The notes under the pieces were generated by a model. That model ran no database searches, was not told the origin of the DNA, and saw nothing but the letters and a program-made list of their open reading frames with translations. Positions 32,401 through 40,836 of a stretch of 49,511 bases of DNA are shown here, piece after piece. The stretch spans positions 1 to 49,511 of the forward strand of contig NZ_JAUSSZ010000020.1 in the NCBI RefSeq assembly GCF_030812595.1, in the 5' to 3' direction. The DNA comes from Arthrobacter bambusae (GTDB taxonomy: Bacteria; Actinomycetota; Actinomycetes; Actinomycetales; Micrococcaceae). Positions within the stretch are counted from its first letter, which is position 1. The number at the start of each line of letters is the position of its first letter. A program made the translations under genes and the position numbers.

Positions 32401-34112
32401 ATTGCGTTCATATTGGTCACAGGATTGGCCGCGGAAAGGAGGACACGATCCGACGCTGGAGCATTGCCCGGAGGCTCTTCGTGGCAAACCTGCTGTTCAT
32501 CTTGGCGCTCACCGCGATCGTGGGAACGGTGGCCTTCGTGGACGCCAGGGACCGGGCCTATAACGACGCCGGCCAGCGCATGCAGGCTGTGGCCGCGGCG
32601 ATCGCAGCCAATCCCCTCGTCCTCCAGGCTGCCGGCGCGCCAAATCCATCCGCAGCCCTCCAGCCCTACGCGCAAGTGGTCATGGCCAACGCCCATACCG
32701 ACTTCATCACCATCATGGCCCCGGACCGGACGCGCTGGACCCATGCGAACCCGGACGAAATCGGCAAGCCCTATATCGGCACCATCGATCCCGCCCTCCA
32801 CGGCCAGACATTCACTGAGGTCACTGCCGGAACGCTCGGCCCATCCGTCCGTACCATCGTTCCGGTGGAGGACTCATCCGGAAAAGTCAGGGCCCTGGTC
32901 GCCGCGGGCGTCACCGTGCGGACGGTCGACGTCGCGGTGTCAGCGCGGCTCACGACGATCATCGCCTTCTCCTTGGCCATGCTCGCCGGAGGCTCCCTGG
33001 CCTCCGGCTTGCTGGGCCGGTACCTGCGTTCGGTCACCCGCGGCTGGGGACCGGAGCAATTGGCGCAATTGTTCGCATACTACGAGTCCGTGCTGCATTC
33101 GGTCCGCGAAGGCGTGGTGCTGATCGACACGGGCGGCCGCGTCGTTATGTACAACGACCAGGCCGCGGATTTGCTGGGACTGGAACGGTCCGACGTCGAT
33201 CCCGTCACGGTGGCCGCACCGCGCCTATCGGATCTCCCCCTGGAATCCAGCCTCCAGGGGCTTTTCGAGTCCGGCCGGACGGCGCACGACGAAATCCACC
33301 TCAGCGGGTCCCGGATCCTGGTGGTGAACCAGGCCCCCGCCGTGGGCCCGCCGGGAATGAGGGGCCGGCAGCGGCCAGCCGTGTTCGGGACCGTAGCCAC
33401 GCTCCGGGACAGGACTGAAATCGAGTCCCTGGGCAGCGAACTCGAAACCATGAAAACCCTCTCCGACGCCTTGCGGGCCCAGACGCACGAACACGCCAAC
33501 CGGCTGCACACCATCGTGTCCCTGATGGAGCTCGGACGCACCAGCGACGCCCTGGACTTCGCCACCAAGGACCTTGAATTGAGTCAACAGCTGACCGACC
33601 ACCTCGTGGCATCGGTGGACGAGCCTGTCCTGAGTGCGCTCATCATGGGGAAGTCCGCTGAAGCGCACGAACGCGGGGCGGAGCTCACCGTCACGGTGAC
33701 CGGCGGGGAGGGCCTCCGGGGCCTGGCCGTCCAGGACCTGGTGACGATTTTGGGGAACCTGCTGGACAACGCCCTCGACGCCGCGGCTGCCGCTCCCCCG
33801 CCGCGCAAAGTGGAACTGGGCATCGAGTCCGGACCCGGCGGAACCACCTTCACGGTGATGGATTCCGGCCACGGCATCGATCCAGGCATCGTGGACGACG
33901 TCTGGCAGTACGGCTTCAGCACCAAGGCGGCCGGCATCGGACAGGCCGGCCAACCCGGAGCGCCTTCCCGCGGCGTCGGGCTGGCCCTGGTGCGGCAAGC
34001 GGTGCAGCGGCTTGGCGGTACGCTGTCCATCAGCGACTCCACAAGCGCCTTGGGCGGTGCGTTCTTCCGCGTAGTGCTCCCGGCCCCGGACTCCTGGAAA
34101 GAAGCCGAATGA
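32391..34112 (+). CDS. CitA/DcuS-type sensor histidine kinase
   Basis: 573 codons drawn from the only upstream ATG; the real start is probably later. TM1 (RLFVANLLFILALTAIVGTVAF), an extracytoplasmic PAS-like sensor (~50-185, with MQAVAAAIAANPLVLQAA and RTRWTHANPDEIGKPYIG), TM2 (LTTIIAFSLAMLAGGSLASGLL), a cytoplasmic PAS (LIDTGGRVVMYNDQAADLLGL), the His box THEHANRLHTIVSLMELG, N box TILGNLLDNALDAA and G boxes DSGHGIDPGI and RGVGLALV. It would sense dicarboxylate and phosphorylate the next gene's product. AAGGAGG stands 5 nt before ATC 32448, and GGAGG 6 nt before GTG 32481; ATG 32391 has no RBS and lies in a Crp-like site. Overlaps the regulator gene by ATGA. Confidence 0.9.
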   Translation: MYHYCVHIGHRIGRGKEDTIRRWSIARRLFVANLLFILALTAIVGTVAFVDARDRAYNDAGQRMQAVAAAIAANPLVLQAAGAPNPSAALQPYAQVVMANAHTDFITIMAPDRTRWTHANPDEIGKPYIGTIDPALHGQTFTEVTAGTLGPSVRTIVPVEDSSGKVRALVAAGVTVRTVDVAVSARLTTIIAFSLAMLAGGSLASGLLGRYLRSVTRGWGPEQLAQLFAYYESVLHSVREGVVLIDTGGRVVMYNDQAADLLGLERSDVDPVTVAAPRLSDLPLESSLQGLFESGRTAHDEIHLSGSRILVVNQAPAVGPPGMRGRQRPAVFGTVATLRDRTEIESLGSELETMKTLSDALRAQTHEHANRLHTIVSLMELGRTSDALDFATKDLELSQQLTDHLVASVDEPVLSALIMGKSAEAHERGAELTVTVTGGEGLRGLAVQDLVTILGNLLDNALDAAAAAPPPRKVELGIESGPGGTTFTVMDSGHGIDPGIVDDVWQYGFSTKAAGIGQAGQPGAPSRGVGLALVRQAVQRLGGTLSISDSTSALGGAFFRVVLPAPDSWKEAE

Positions 34113-34822
34113 CCGATATCCGCGTTCTCGTCGTCGAGGACGAACCCATCGCCGCCGATGCCCACGGCGTTTACGTCGGACGAATCGACGGCTTCACCGT
34201 AGCCGGAACGGCCCCGGACGGACAGTCGGCCCTGCGGCTACTCAACGATTTCGCCGTTGCCGGGCAGCCAGTGGACCTCGTCCTGCTCGACATGAACCTG
34301 CCGGATCTTCACGGCCTGGACGTCGCCCGTCGAATGCGCGCTTCCGGACTGCTTGCGGACATCATCGCCATCACCGCGGTGAGGGAGGTGAACATTGTCC
34401 GCAGCGCGGTGTCGATCGGCGTGGTGCAATACCTCATCAAGCCGTTCACCTTCGCAACGTTCGCGGACAAACTCGCCAGCTACCGCACCTTCCGCGAGCA
34501 GCTCGCCGCACCGGCGTCGGGCGCGCGGGCGAGCGGAGCCTCGCAAAGCGATGTGGACCAGGCGTTTGCAAGCCTCCGCGCACCCAGCGAAGTCCCGCTG
34601 CCCAAGGGGCTTTCCGCCCATAGCCTGGAGTCCGTCAAAGACCTCCTGGCCAGCCTTGGCCGGGCAGTATCCGCAAGCGAGGCAACTGTGGCCTTGGGGA
34701 TGTCCCGGGTTACTGTGCGGCGCTACCTCGAGTACCTGGCCGACGCCGGCATGGTCACGAGGAATCCGCGATACGGCACTCCGGGACGGCCGGAGAACGA
34801 ATACCGCTGGAATCGGAGTTAG
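34109..34822 (+). CDS. CitB/DctR-type response regulator
   Basis: 237 aa. Receiver domain: acidic pair in VLVVEDEPIAADAH, phospho-acceptor Asp in LVLLDMNLPDLHGLD, switch Thr in AITAVREV and Lys in YLIKPFTFATF. A linker (~130-170) leads to a C-terminal DNA-binding helix-turn-helix (SLESVKDLLASLGRAVSASEATVALGMSRVTVRRYLEYLADAGMVTRNPRYGTPGRPENEY), as in the CitB/DcuR group. Translation is coupled to the kinase by a 4-base overlap. The probable target is the divergent dctA promoter. Confidence 0.93.
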   Translation: MTDIRVLVVEDEPIAADAHGVYVGRIDGFTVAGTAPDGQSALRLLNDFAVAGQPVDLVLLDMNLPDLHGLDVARRMRASGLLADIIAITAVREVNIVRSAVSIGVVQYLIKPFTFATFADKLASYRTFREQLAAPASGARASGASQSDVDQAFASLRAPSEVPLPKGLSAHSLESVKDLLASLGRAVSASEATVALGMSRVTVRRYLEYLADAGMVTRNPRYGTPGRPENEYRWNRS

Positions 34823-34841
34823 ACCTCGATTCCAGCAGGCA

Positions 34842-34849
34842 TGTATACA
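34842..34849. promoter_or_regulatory. GntR operator candidate 1 (TGTATACA)
   Basis: The palindrome TGTATACA lies within ATGTATACAC, a 10-mer repeated 87 bp downstream. It is ~120 bp before the gntR gene. Palindromes of this type are bound by FCD-class GntR regulators. Confidence 0.6.
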
Positions 34850-34928
34850 CACACTTCGATAAGTGACTCTAGTCCATCTCGATAAATCAGCATTTTATGG
34901 TCGAAAGGGTAGGCCGAATCGAGCTTTA

Positions 34929-34936
34929 TGTATACA
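34929..34936. promoter_or_regulatory. GntR operator candidate 2 overlapping the promoter
   Basis: Second TGTATACA palindrome, 31 bp before the gntR ATG, in the same ATGTATACAC context. Its TATACA could itself be the -10 hexamer, so bound repressor would block transcription of gntR-prpDBC. Confidence 0.65.
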
Positions 34937-34967
34937 CTGAGGACATCCGCCCAATGAAGGAGGGTCC

Positions 34968-35609
34968 ATGCGTGCCAGCGACAAAGCCTATGCGGCCCTG
35001 CGCGAAGACATCATTGAATGGCGTCTTCTGCCGGGAACGGTCCTCGCGGAAGTGGAACAATCCGAACGTCTGGGGGTGTCCCGGACACCTGTCCGGGAGG
35101 CGCTGAGCCGGCTCACCGCGGAAGGGCTGACGACGTCGGCAGGCGGCCGCGGCGTCGTCGTCACCGATATCTCGCTGGAGGACATCGACGAACTCTTCGA
35201 GCTGCGCGAAACCCTGGAAGGTAAGGCCGCCGCCCTCGCCGCGGAACGCGGTGAACGCCCGGTATTCGAGCAACTCCACGCCGAGCTCCTCCGCGCACCG
35301 GAGATGCTCAACGACAGCGACCCCGCGCGGCACGATTACTACGCCTTGGTGGGACGGCTCGACGAGGCGATCGACGAAGCAATCTCCAACTCCTACCTCG
35401 CCCAGGCCATGCGCAGCCTCCGCGTGCACCTCGTGCGGGTCCGCCGCCTCGCGGCCGACGACGCCGAACGCCTCCATGCCGCGGCGTCAGAGCATGCGGC
35501 GATCGCCGAAGCCATCGCGGCAGGCAACCCCCGGCTCGCCGAAGCCGCCACCACGCTGCATTTGCACCGCAGTCTTTCCCACGTCAAAGCCACCCACACA
35601 CCTCACTAA
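34968..35609 (+). CDS. GntR-family regulator (FCD type) of the prp operon
   Basis: 213 aa. N-terminal winged helix (DKAYAALREDIIEWRLLPGTVLAEVEQSERLGVSRTPVREALSRLTAEGLTTSAGGRGVVVTD) and a C-terminal helical FCD ligand domain (LEDIDELFELRETLEGKAAALAA; metal/ligand histidines in ARHDYYALVGRLDEAI and ASEHAAIAEAIAAGN). AAGGAGG lies 5 nt before the ATG. It is the first gene of gntR-prpD-prpB-prpC and probably represses it through the two TGTATACA sites, released by a methylcitrate-cycle intermediate (inference). E. coli uses an unrelated sigma54 activator, PrpR. Confidence 0.9.
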   Translation: MRASDKAYAALREDIIEWRLLPGTVLAEVEQSERLGVSRTPVREALSRLTAEGLTTSAGGRGVVVTDISLEDIDELFELRETLEGKAAALAAERGERPVFEQLHAELLRAPEMLNDSDPARHDYYALVGRLDEAIDEAISNSYLAQAMRSLRVHLVRVRRLAADDAERLHAAASEHAAIAEAIAAGNPRLAEAATTLHLHRSLSHVKATHTPH

Positions 35610-35618
35610 AGGAGCACC

Positions 35619-37139
35619 ATGGTGAAGAACAACCACGTCCGCGTCTACAAGAGCGAAGAAAACCTTGCCCGTGAGGAGCAACTGGCGCACAAGATCGCCA
35701 CAGTAGCCGCCGACTCCGTCGAGGTCACCCCCGAGGTCACGGACATGATCATCAACCGGATCATCGACAATGCCTCCGTTGCTGTCGCGTCATTGAACCG
35801 GGCCCCGATCATCGCTGCCCGGGCGCAGGCCCTGACCCACGCGCCCACCACCAACGGCAAAGGCTCCAGTGTCTTCGGGATCAGCGACAAGGTCTCCCCC
35901 GAGTGGGCAGCCTGGGCCAACGGCGTCGCCGTGCGTGAACTGGACTACCACGACACCTTCCTGGCCGCGGACTACTCACACCCGGGCGACAACATCCCGC
36001 CGATCCTCGCCGTGGCCCAGCACGTCGGCTCCAGCGGCCGTGACCTGATCCGCGGCATCGCCACCGGCTACGAAATCCAGGTGAACCTGGTCAAGGCCAT
36101 CTGCCTGCACAAGCACAAGATCGACCACGTGGCCCACCTCGGCCCCTCCGCCGCCGCCGGTATCGGCACCCTCCTGGGCCTGGACGTGGAAACGATCTTC
36201 CAGTCCGTCGGGCAGGCCCTGCACACCACCACCGCCACCCGGCAATCCCGCAAGGGCGAAATCTCCACCTGGAAGGCCCACGCCCCCGCGTTCGCCGGCA
36301 AGATGGCCGTCGAAGCCGTCGACCGCTCCATGCGCGGCCAGACCTCCCCCGTGCCGATCTACGAAGGCGAAGACGGCGTCATCGCCTGGATGCTCGACGG
36401 CCCGGACGCCTCCTACGAAGTCCCGCTGCCCGAGGCCGGGGAAGCCAAGCGCGCCATCCTGGACACCTACACCAAGGAACACTCCGCCGAATACCAGGCC
36501 CAGGCCTGGATCGACCTCGCCCGCAAGCTGAACAAAGAGCACCCCGAGGCCACGGACCCGGCCAACGTGGCCTCCGTCCTCATCAAGACCAGCCACCACA
36601 CCCACTACGTGATCGGCTCCGGCGCCAACGATCCGCAGAAATACTCCCCGACCGCCTCCCGCGAAACCCTGGACCACTCCATCCCCTACATCTTCACCGT
36701 CGCCCTCCAGGACGGCGCCTGGCACCACATGGACTCCTACGCCCCCGAACGGGCCGCCCGTCCGGACACCGTGGAACTCTGGCACAAGGTAACCACAGTG
36801 GAAGACCCGGAATGGACCCGCCGCTACCACTCCCTGGACATCGCCGAGAAAGCCTTCGGCGGCAGCGTTGAAATCACCCTCAACGACGGCACCGTCATCA
36901 CCGACGAGATCGCCGTCGCCGACGCGCACCCCCTCGGCGCCCGGCCGTTCGCCCGCGAACAATACATCAACAAGTTCCGCACGCTCGCGTCCGGTCTGGT
37001 CGAGGAGGCCGAGATCGAAAGGTTCCTCGCCGCCGTCGAACGCCTCCCCGAACTCGGCGCGGGCGAACTGGACCAACTCAACATCCAGGCCGCACCCGGC
37101 GTCATCGACCTCGCCGCAGCACCGAAAGGGCTGTTCTAA
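35619..37139 (+). CDS. prpD: 2-Methylcitrate dehydratase PrpD
   Basis: 506 aa, MmgE/PrpD family. Conserved blocks include INRIIDNASVAVASLNRAP, GVAVRELDYHDTFLAADYSHPGDNIPPILAVAQ, ATGYEIQVNLVKAICLHKHKIDHVAHLGPSAAAGIG, TRQSRKGEISTWKAHAPAFAGKMAVEA and SRETLDHSIPYIFTVALQDG. It dehydrates 2-methylcitrate to methylaconitate. AAAGGAG lies 4 nt before the ATG. It abuts prpB. Codons in this gene and the first two thirds of prpB end in C to an exceptional degree compared with neighbours, consistent with strong expression or a different history. Confidence 0.95.
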   Translation: MVKNNHVRVYKSEENLAREEQLAHKIATVAADSVEVTPEVTDMIINRIIDNASVAVASLNRAPIIAARAQALTHAPTTNGKGSSVFGISDKVSPEWAAWANGVAVRELDYHDTFLAADYSHPGDNIPPILAVAQHVGSSGRDLIRGIATGYEIQVNLVKAICLHKHKIDHVAHLGPSAAAGIGTLLGLDVETIFQSVGQALHTTTATRQSRKGEISTWKAHAPAFAGKMAVEAVDRSMRGQTSPVPIYEGEDGVIAWMLDGPDASYEVPLPEAGEAKRAILDTYTKEHSAEYQAQAWIDLARKLNKEHPEATDPANVASVLIKTSHHTHYVIGSGANDPQKYSPTASRETLDHSIPYIFTVALQDGAWHHMDSYAPERAARPDTVELWHKVTTVEDPEWTRRYHSLDIAEKAFGGSVEITLNDGTVITDEIAVADAHPLGARPFAREQYINKFRTLASGLVEEAEIERFLAAVERLPELGAGELDQLNIQAAPGVIDLAAAPKGLF

Positions 37140-38048
37140 ATGCTGTACTCCAAGACCACACCGGAACAGAAGCGCCTCGCCCTGCGCGAGATGCTCGCTT
37201 CCGGAACCATCGTCCAGTTCCCCGGCGCGTTCAACCCGCTCTCGGCGAGGCTGATCGAGGAGAAAGGCTTCCCCGGCGTCTACATCTCCGGCGCCGTCCT
37301 CGCCAACGACCTCGGCCTGCCGGACATCGGGCTCACGACACTCACCGAGGTCGCCACCCGCGCAGGGCAGATCGCCCGCATGACCGAACTGCCGGCCCTC
37401 GTTGACGCCGACACCGGATTCGGTGAACCGATGAACGTAGCCCGCACCATCCAGGAACTCGAAAACGCCGGGCTCGCCGGTTGCCACATCGAGGACCAGT
37501 TCAACCCCAAACGCTGCGGGCACCTGGACGGCAAGAACGTCGTCGACACCGACACGGCCGCCAAACGCATCCGCGCCGCAGCAGACGCACGACGGGACCC
37601 GAACTTCCTCATCATGGCCCGCACCGACATCCGCGCCGTCGACGGCATCGAAGCAGCCCAGGAACGCGCCCAGGCACTCGTCGAAGCCGGCGCCGACGCG
37701 ATCTTCCCCGAAGCCATGAAAGATCTGTCCGAGTTCCAAGCCATCCGGGACGCAGTGGACGTGCCCATCCTGGCCAACATGACCGAGTTCGGCAAAAGCG
37801 AACTCTTCACCACCGAACAGCTCCAGGGCGTCGGTGTGAACATGGTCATCTACCCCGTCACCCTGCTCCGCATTGCCATGGGGGCTGCAGAGCGTACGCT
37901 GGAAACGATCAAGGCCACAGGAACGCAGGAAGCACAGGTGGAGAGCATGCTCACCCGTGCGCGGCTCTATGACCTGGTGGACTACGAGGCTTACAACCAC
38001 TTCGACACAAGCGTTTTCAACTTCCAGATTCCTGGGCTCAGCCGGTAA
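37140..38048 (+). CDS. prpB: 2-Methylisocitrate lyase PrpB
   Basis: 302 aa, isocitrate lyase/PEP mutase superfamily. The signature KRCGHLDGK (~124-132) contains the catalytic Cys, DADTGFGEP binds Mg2+, and ARTDIRAVDGIEAAQERAQALVEAGADAIFPEA completes the barrel. It splits 2-methylisocitrate into pyruvate and succinate. The ATG follows the prpD stop directly (TAAATG). Length matches the family. The products feed the TCA cycle; succinate is also a DctA substrate. Confidence 0.95.
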   Translation: MLYSKTTPEQKRLALREMLASGTIVQFPGAFNPLSARLIEEKGFPGVYISGAVLANDLGLPDIGLTTLTEVATRAGQIARMTELPALVDADTGFGEPMNVARTIQELENAGLAGCHIEDQFNPKRCGHLDGKNVVDTDTAAKRIRAAADARRDPNFLIMARTDIRAVDGIEAAQERAQALVEAGADAIFPEAMKDLSEFQAIRDAVDVPILANMTEFGKSELFTTEQLQGVGVNMVIYPVTLLRIAMGAAERTLETIKATGTQEAQVESMLTRARLYDLVDYEAYNHFDTSVFNFQIPGLSR

Positions 38049-38118
38049 CTGGATCAACCAAGGGATGCAGGCACGCCGGCTAGTCCGGAGTGCCTGCCGA
38101 TGAACGAAGGAGGACAGC

Positions 38119-39258
38119 ATGGTAGCTGTTGAGATCAAGAAGGGCCTGGCCGGCGTCATTGTTGACTACACCGCGATCTCCAAGGTCAACCCGGACACCA
38201 ACTCGCTGCTGTACCGCGGCTACCCCGTGCAGGAACTCGCCGCCAAGTGCAGCTTCGAAGAAGTCGCCTACCTGCTGTGGAACGGCGAGCTGCCCACGCC
38301 GGAGGAACTTGAGGAGTTCACAGCCCGCGAGCGCGCGGGCCGCGCCCTTGACCCTATTGTGAAGCAGGTCATTGATGCGCTCCCGACGACCTCCCATCCC
38401 ATGGATGTCTGCCGGACGGCCGCTTCCGTCCTGGGAGCACGGCACCCGTTGGCCGAGGATTCCACGCCCGAAGCCAACATGACCAAGGCAATTGACCTGT
38501 TCGCAGCCATGCCCGCGGTGGTCGCCTACGACCAGCGCCGCCGGCGCGGCCAGGGAGTCATCGAACCCAGGGATGAGCTTGGCTACTCCGCGAATTTCCT
38601 GTGGATGACCTTCGGCGAAGACCCGGTGGAAGAGGTCGTGAAGGCTTTCAACGTCTCGATGATCCTTTACGCCGAGCACTCCTTCAACGCATCCACGTTC
38701 ACGGCCCGGGTTGTCACCTCCACCCTCTCGGACCTGCACTCCGCGGTCACCGCCGCGATCGGCGCCCTCAAGGGTCCGCTTCATGGGGGCGCCAACGAGG
38801 CCGTCATGCACACCTTCGAGGAAATCGGCATCCGCACCGAGGAATCCCTCGAGGAAGCGGCCGCCCGGGCGAAGACCTGGATGGAGCGTGCCCTCGCGGA
38901 AAAGAAGAAAGTCATGGGATTCGGGCACCGGGTCTACAAGCACGGCGACTCCAGGGTGCCCACCATGAAGGCCGCACTGGACAAGATGATCGCCCACTAC
39001 GGCCGGCCAGAGATCCTGGGCCTGTACAACGGTCTTGAACAGGCCATGGACGAGGCCAAGGCCATCAAGCCCAACCTCGACTACCCCGCGGGACCTACCT
39101 ACCACCTGATGGGCTTCGACACTCCGACCTTCACCCCATTGTTCGTCGCAAGCCGCATCACCGGCTGGACCGCGCACATCATGGAGCAGCTCGGATCGAA
39201 TTCCCTGATCCGTCCGCTCAGCGAATACAACGGCGTTGACGAACGGCACCTGCCGTAG
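38119..39258 (+). CDS. prpC: 2-Methylcitrate synthase PrpC
   Basis: 379 aa, short citrate-synthase family. It opens KKGLAGVIVDYTAISKVNPDTNSLLYRGYPVQELA. Catalytic residues are His in GPLHGGANEAV (~222), His in MGFGHRVYKHGD and Asp in MGFDTPTFTPLF (~334). RRRRGQGVIEP and an AEHSFNASTFTARV segment are typical of the 2-methylcitrate/citrate synthase group. It condenses propionyl-CoA with oxaloacetate; the prp neighbourhood points to 2-methylcitrate rather than citrate. GAAGGAGG lies 5 nt before the ATG. Ends the operon, with a long hairpin following. Confidence 0.95.
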   Translation: MVAVEIKKGLAGVIVDYTAISKVNPDTNSLLYRGYPVQELAAKCSFEEVAYLLWNGELPTPEELEEFTARERAGRALDPIVKQVIDALPTTSHPMDVCRTAASVLGARHPLAEDSTPEANMTKAIDLFAAMPAVVAYDQRRRRGQGVIEPRDELGYSANFLWMTFGEDPVEEVVKAFNVSMILYAEHSFNASTFTARVVTSTLSDLHSAVTAAIGALKGPLHGGANEAVMHTFEEIGIRTEESLEEAAARAKTWMERALAEKKKVMGFGHRVYKHGDSRVPTMKAALDKMIAHYGRPEILGLYNGLEQAMDEAKAIKPNLDYPAGPTYHLMGFDTPTFTPLFVASRITGWTAHIMEQLGSNSLIRPLSEYNGVDERHLP

Positions 39259-39271
39259 TTCTTCCCAAAGT

Positions 39272-39318
39272 ACGACGTCGGGCCGCTCGCCTTCATAAGG
39301 TGAGCGGCCCGACGTCGT
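39272..39318. terminator. Long hairpin between convergent prpC and NUDIX gene
   Basis: Arms 39272-39293 and 39297-39318 form a 22-bp stem with one G-T pair and a 3-base loop. T-runs are weak on both sides (TTCTCGTCG on the plus strand), but position and stability suggest a shared terminator. Confidence 0.75.
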
Positions 39319-39343
39319 TCTCGTCGCTGTTGCTTTCCGTGAT

Positions 39344-39847
39344 TTAGCGGGTTGCTCCCGAATCCAACCACTCGGCGGTGCGCACTTCAGCGACGCTTTC
39401 GTTGTCCTCGGCGAGCACCACCTCGACCGCGATGCGTTGGCCGGAAATCATGGCAGGCAACCAGTGCTCGGCGTCGGCCCACATCCTCTCCACAGGAAGG
39501 CCCGCCACCCGGTACCACTGTGGAGCGATCTCATCGCTTTCGGCTGGCTCGCCGGTCCATGTCCCAGTCAGATAGACGGTGGTGAACATGTTCCACTCGG
39601 GCTTGGCAGGGAAGACGAAATCCACCGTCCCGGCAGGAATGAGGTGATGTTCCTGCACGTCCACGAAGATTTCCTCTTGTACTTCCCGGCATACTGCTTC
39701 GGCCGCTGTCTCTCCCGGCTCCACATGTCCGCCGATACCCACAATTTTCCCTGTGCCGAAGCCGGTCTTCTTCCGGCCCAGGAGCACCTCCTGGCCAGCG
39801 TCGCCGTCGCGGAGCAGGAAGCACAGGGTGACGTGGGCTGCAGTCAT
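39344..39847 (-). CDS. NUDIX hydrolase, MTH1-like
   Basis: 167 aa. Complete Nudix box GGHVEPGETAAEAVCREVQEEI (with F where the consensus Gly usually lies). The start MTAAHVTLCFLLRDG and GRKKTGFGTGKIVGIGG resemble MTH1/8-oxo-dGTP diphosphatase homologues, including the GFGxGK element. The W-rich segments PEWNMFTTVYLTGTW and IAPQWYRVAGLPVERMWADAEHWLPAMISG also follow that family. It probably cleans oxidised dNTPs; the exact substrate is not proven by sequence. No clear SD is seen before the ATG. It lies 24 bp before xerD's stop on the same strand but is the last gene of the run. Confidence 0.85.
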   Translation of the reverse strand: MTAAHVTLCFLLRDGDAGQEVLLGRKKTGFGTGKIVGIGGHVEPGETAAEAVCREVQEEIFVDVQEHHLIPAGTVDFVFPAKPEWNMFTTVYLTGTWTGEPAESDEIAPQWYRVAGLPVERMWADAEHWLPAMISGQRIAVEVVLAEDNESVAEVRTAEWLDSGATR

Positions 39848-39871
39848 TGACCAAGCCTAACCCTGCAGGCG

Positions 39872-40834
39872 TCAGCCGAGCGCCCGCGGATGGGCCGCCG
39901 CGTACACTTCCCGCAAGGTGTCGGCAGTGACCAAGGTGTACACCTGCGTGGTTGTCACCGAGGCATGGCCAAGGAGCTCCTGCACAACCCGGACATCGGC
40001 GCCGCCCTCAAGCAGGTGCGTGGCGAACGAATGCCGGAGGGTGTGAGGGGAGACGTCCCTCGCGATGTTGGCCTTCTCCGCCGCGGTCTTCAGGATCGTC
40101 CACGCGCTCTGCCGGCTGATCCGTCCCCCGCGGGCATTCAGGAACAGCGCCGGGGTCCCTTTTCCTTTGGCAGCCAACGCGGGCCGTCCGCGAACCACAT
40201 AGGAGCCGACGGCGCGTGCACCGTAGGACCCCAGTGGCACCAAGCGCTCCTTGGAGCCCTTTCCGAAAAGCCGTACGATCGCGGGGCCATCGGCTTCAGC
40301 TTCGAGCGAGACATCGTCGACGTCGAGCCCCACGGCTTCGCTGATGCGGGCGCCCGTGGAGTAAAGGAACTCCAAAAGAGCCCGGTCCCGCAAGCCGGTG
40401 GCGGTATCGGCACCGGCGGCTTCGAGGATCCGGGTCACTTCGCCGACGCTGATGGCCTTCGGCAGGCGTTTGCCTGGCATTGGCGGGTGGACATCGCTCG
40501 CGGGGTCCGTCGTCGTCGTCCCCTCCAGGGCCCAGAACTTGTGGAGCCCCCGGACGGCGACCACAGTGCGCGCCGCAGAGCGGACGCCGAGTGCGGCCCC
40601 GCCATCGGAGCCCTCGGCCAAGGCCTGGACGAAGGCAGTGACATCGCGGCGGGAGATGTTGCCCGGCTTGTCGACTCCGGACGCGGCCAGAAAGTTCGAA
40701 TAGCGGTTCAGATCCCGGCGGTAAGCGGACAAGGTGTTGCTTGCGAGACCCCGTTCGACGCCGAGGTGCTGCAAGTAGTCCGTAACGGCCCGATCAATGG
40801 CGGTCGGGACCCGGGTCTCCGCGAGCCGGGGCAC
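39872..40834 (-). CDS. xerD: Tyrosine recombinase XerD
   Basis: 320 aa. The N-terminal core-binding domain (IDRAVTDYLQHLGVERGLASNTLSAYRRDLNRY) and the catalytic domain with Arg in STGARISEAVGLDVDDV, Lys in GKGSKERLVPLG, HTLRHSFATHLLEGGADVRVVQELLGHASVTTTQVYT (His-x-x-Arg, His and nucleophile Tyr). It resolves chromosome dimers at dif with XerC. GTG 40834 is chosen because it follows the NUDIX stop by two bases and the domain starts there; the upstream frame to 40999 is antisense-type shadow. The order pyrG-NUDIX-xerD matches Rv1699-Rv1701, so it is the chromosomal XerD, not a phage integrase. Confidence 0.93.
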   Translation of the reverse strand: MPRLAETRVPTAIDRAVTDYLQHLGVERGLASNTLSAYRRDLNRYSNFLAASGVDKPGNISRRDVTAFVQALAEGSDGGAALGVRSAARTVVAVRGLHKFWALEGTTTTDPASDVHPPMPGKRLPKAISVGEVTRILEAAGADTATGLRDRALLEFLYSTGARISEAVGLDVDDVSLEAEADGPAIVRLFGKGSKERLVPLGSYGARAVGSYVVRGRPALAAKGKGTPALFLNARGGRISRQSAWTILKTAAEKANIARDVSPHTLRHSFATHLLEGGADVRVVQELLGHASVTTTQVYTLVTADTLREVYAAAHPRALG

Positions 40835-40836
40835 GG

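Noticed and set aside
35976..38159. 727-codon open frame antisense to prpD/prpB
   Set aside because: Arises from the C-rich third positions of prpD/prpB; composition is Gly/Val/Asp-rich with no domain, and prpD/prpB are unmistakable.
39872..40834. Phage integrase / attachment site beside xerD
   Set aside because: The recombinase is in the conserved pyrG-NUDIX-xerD order, with no phage genes or repeats around it.
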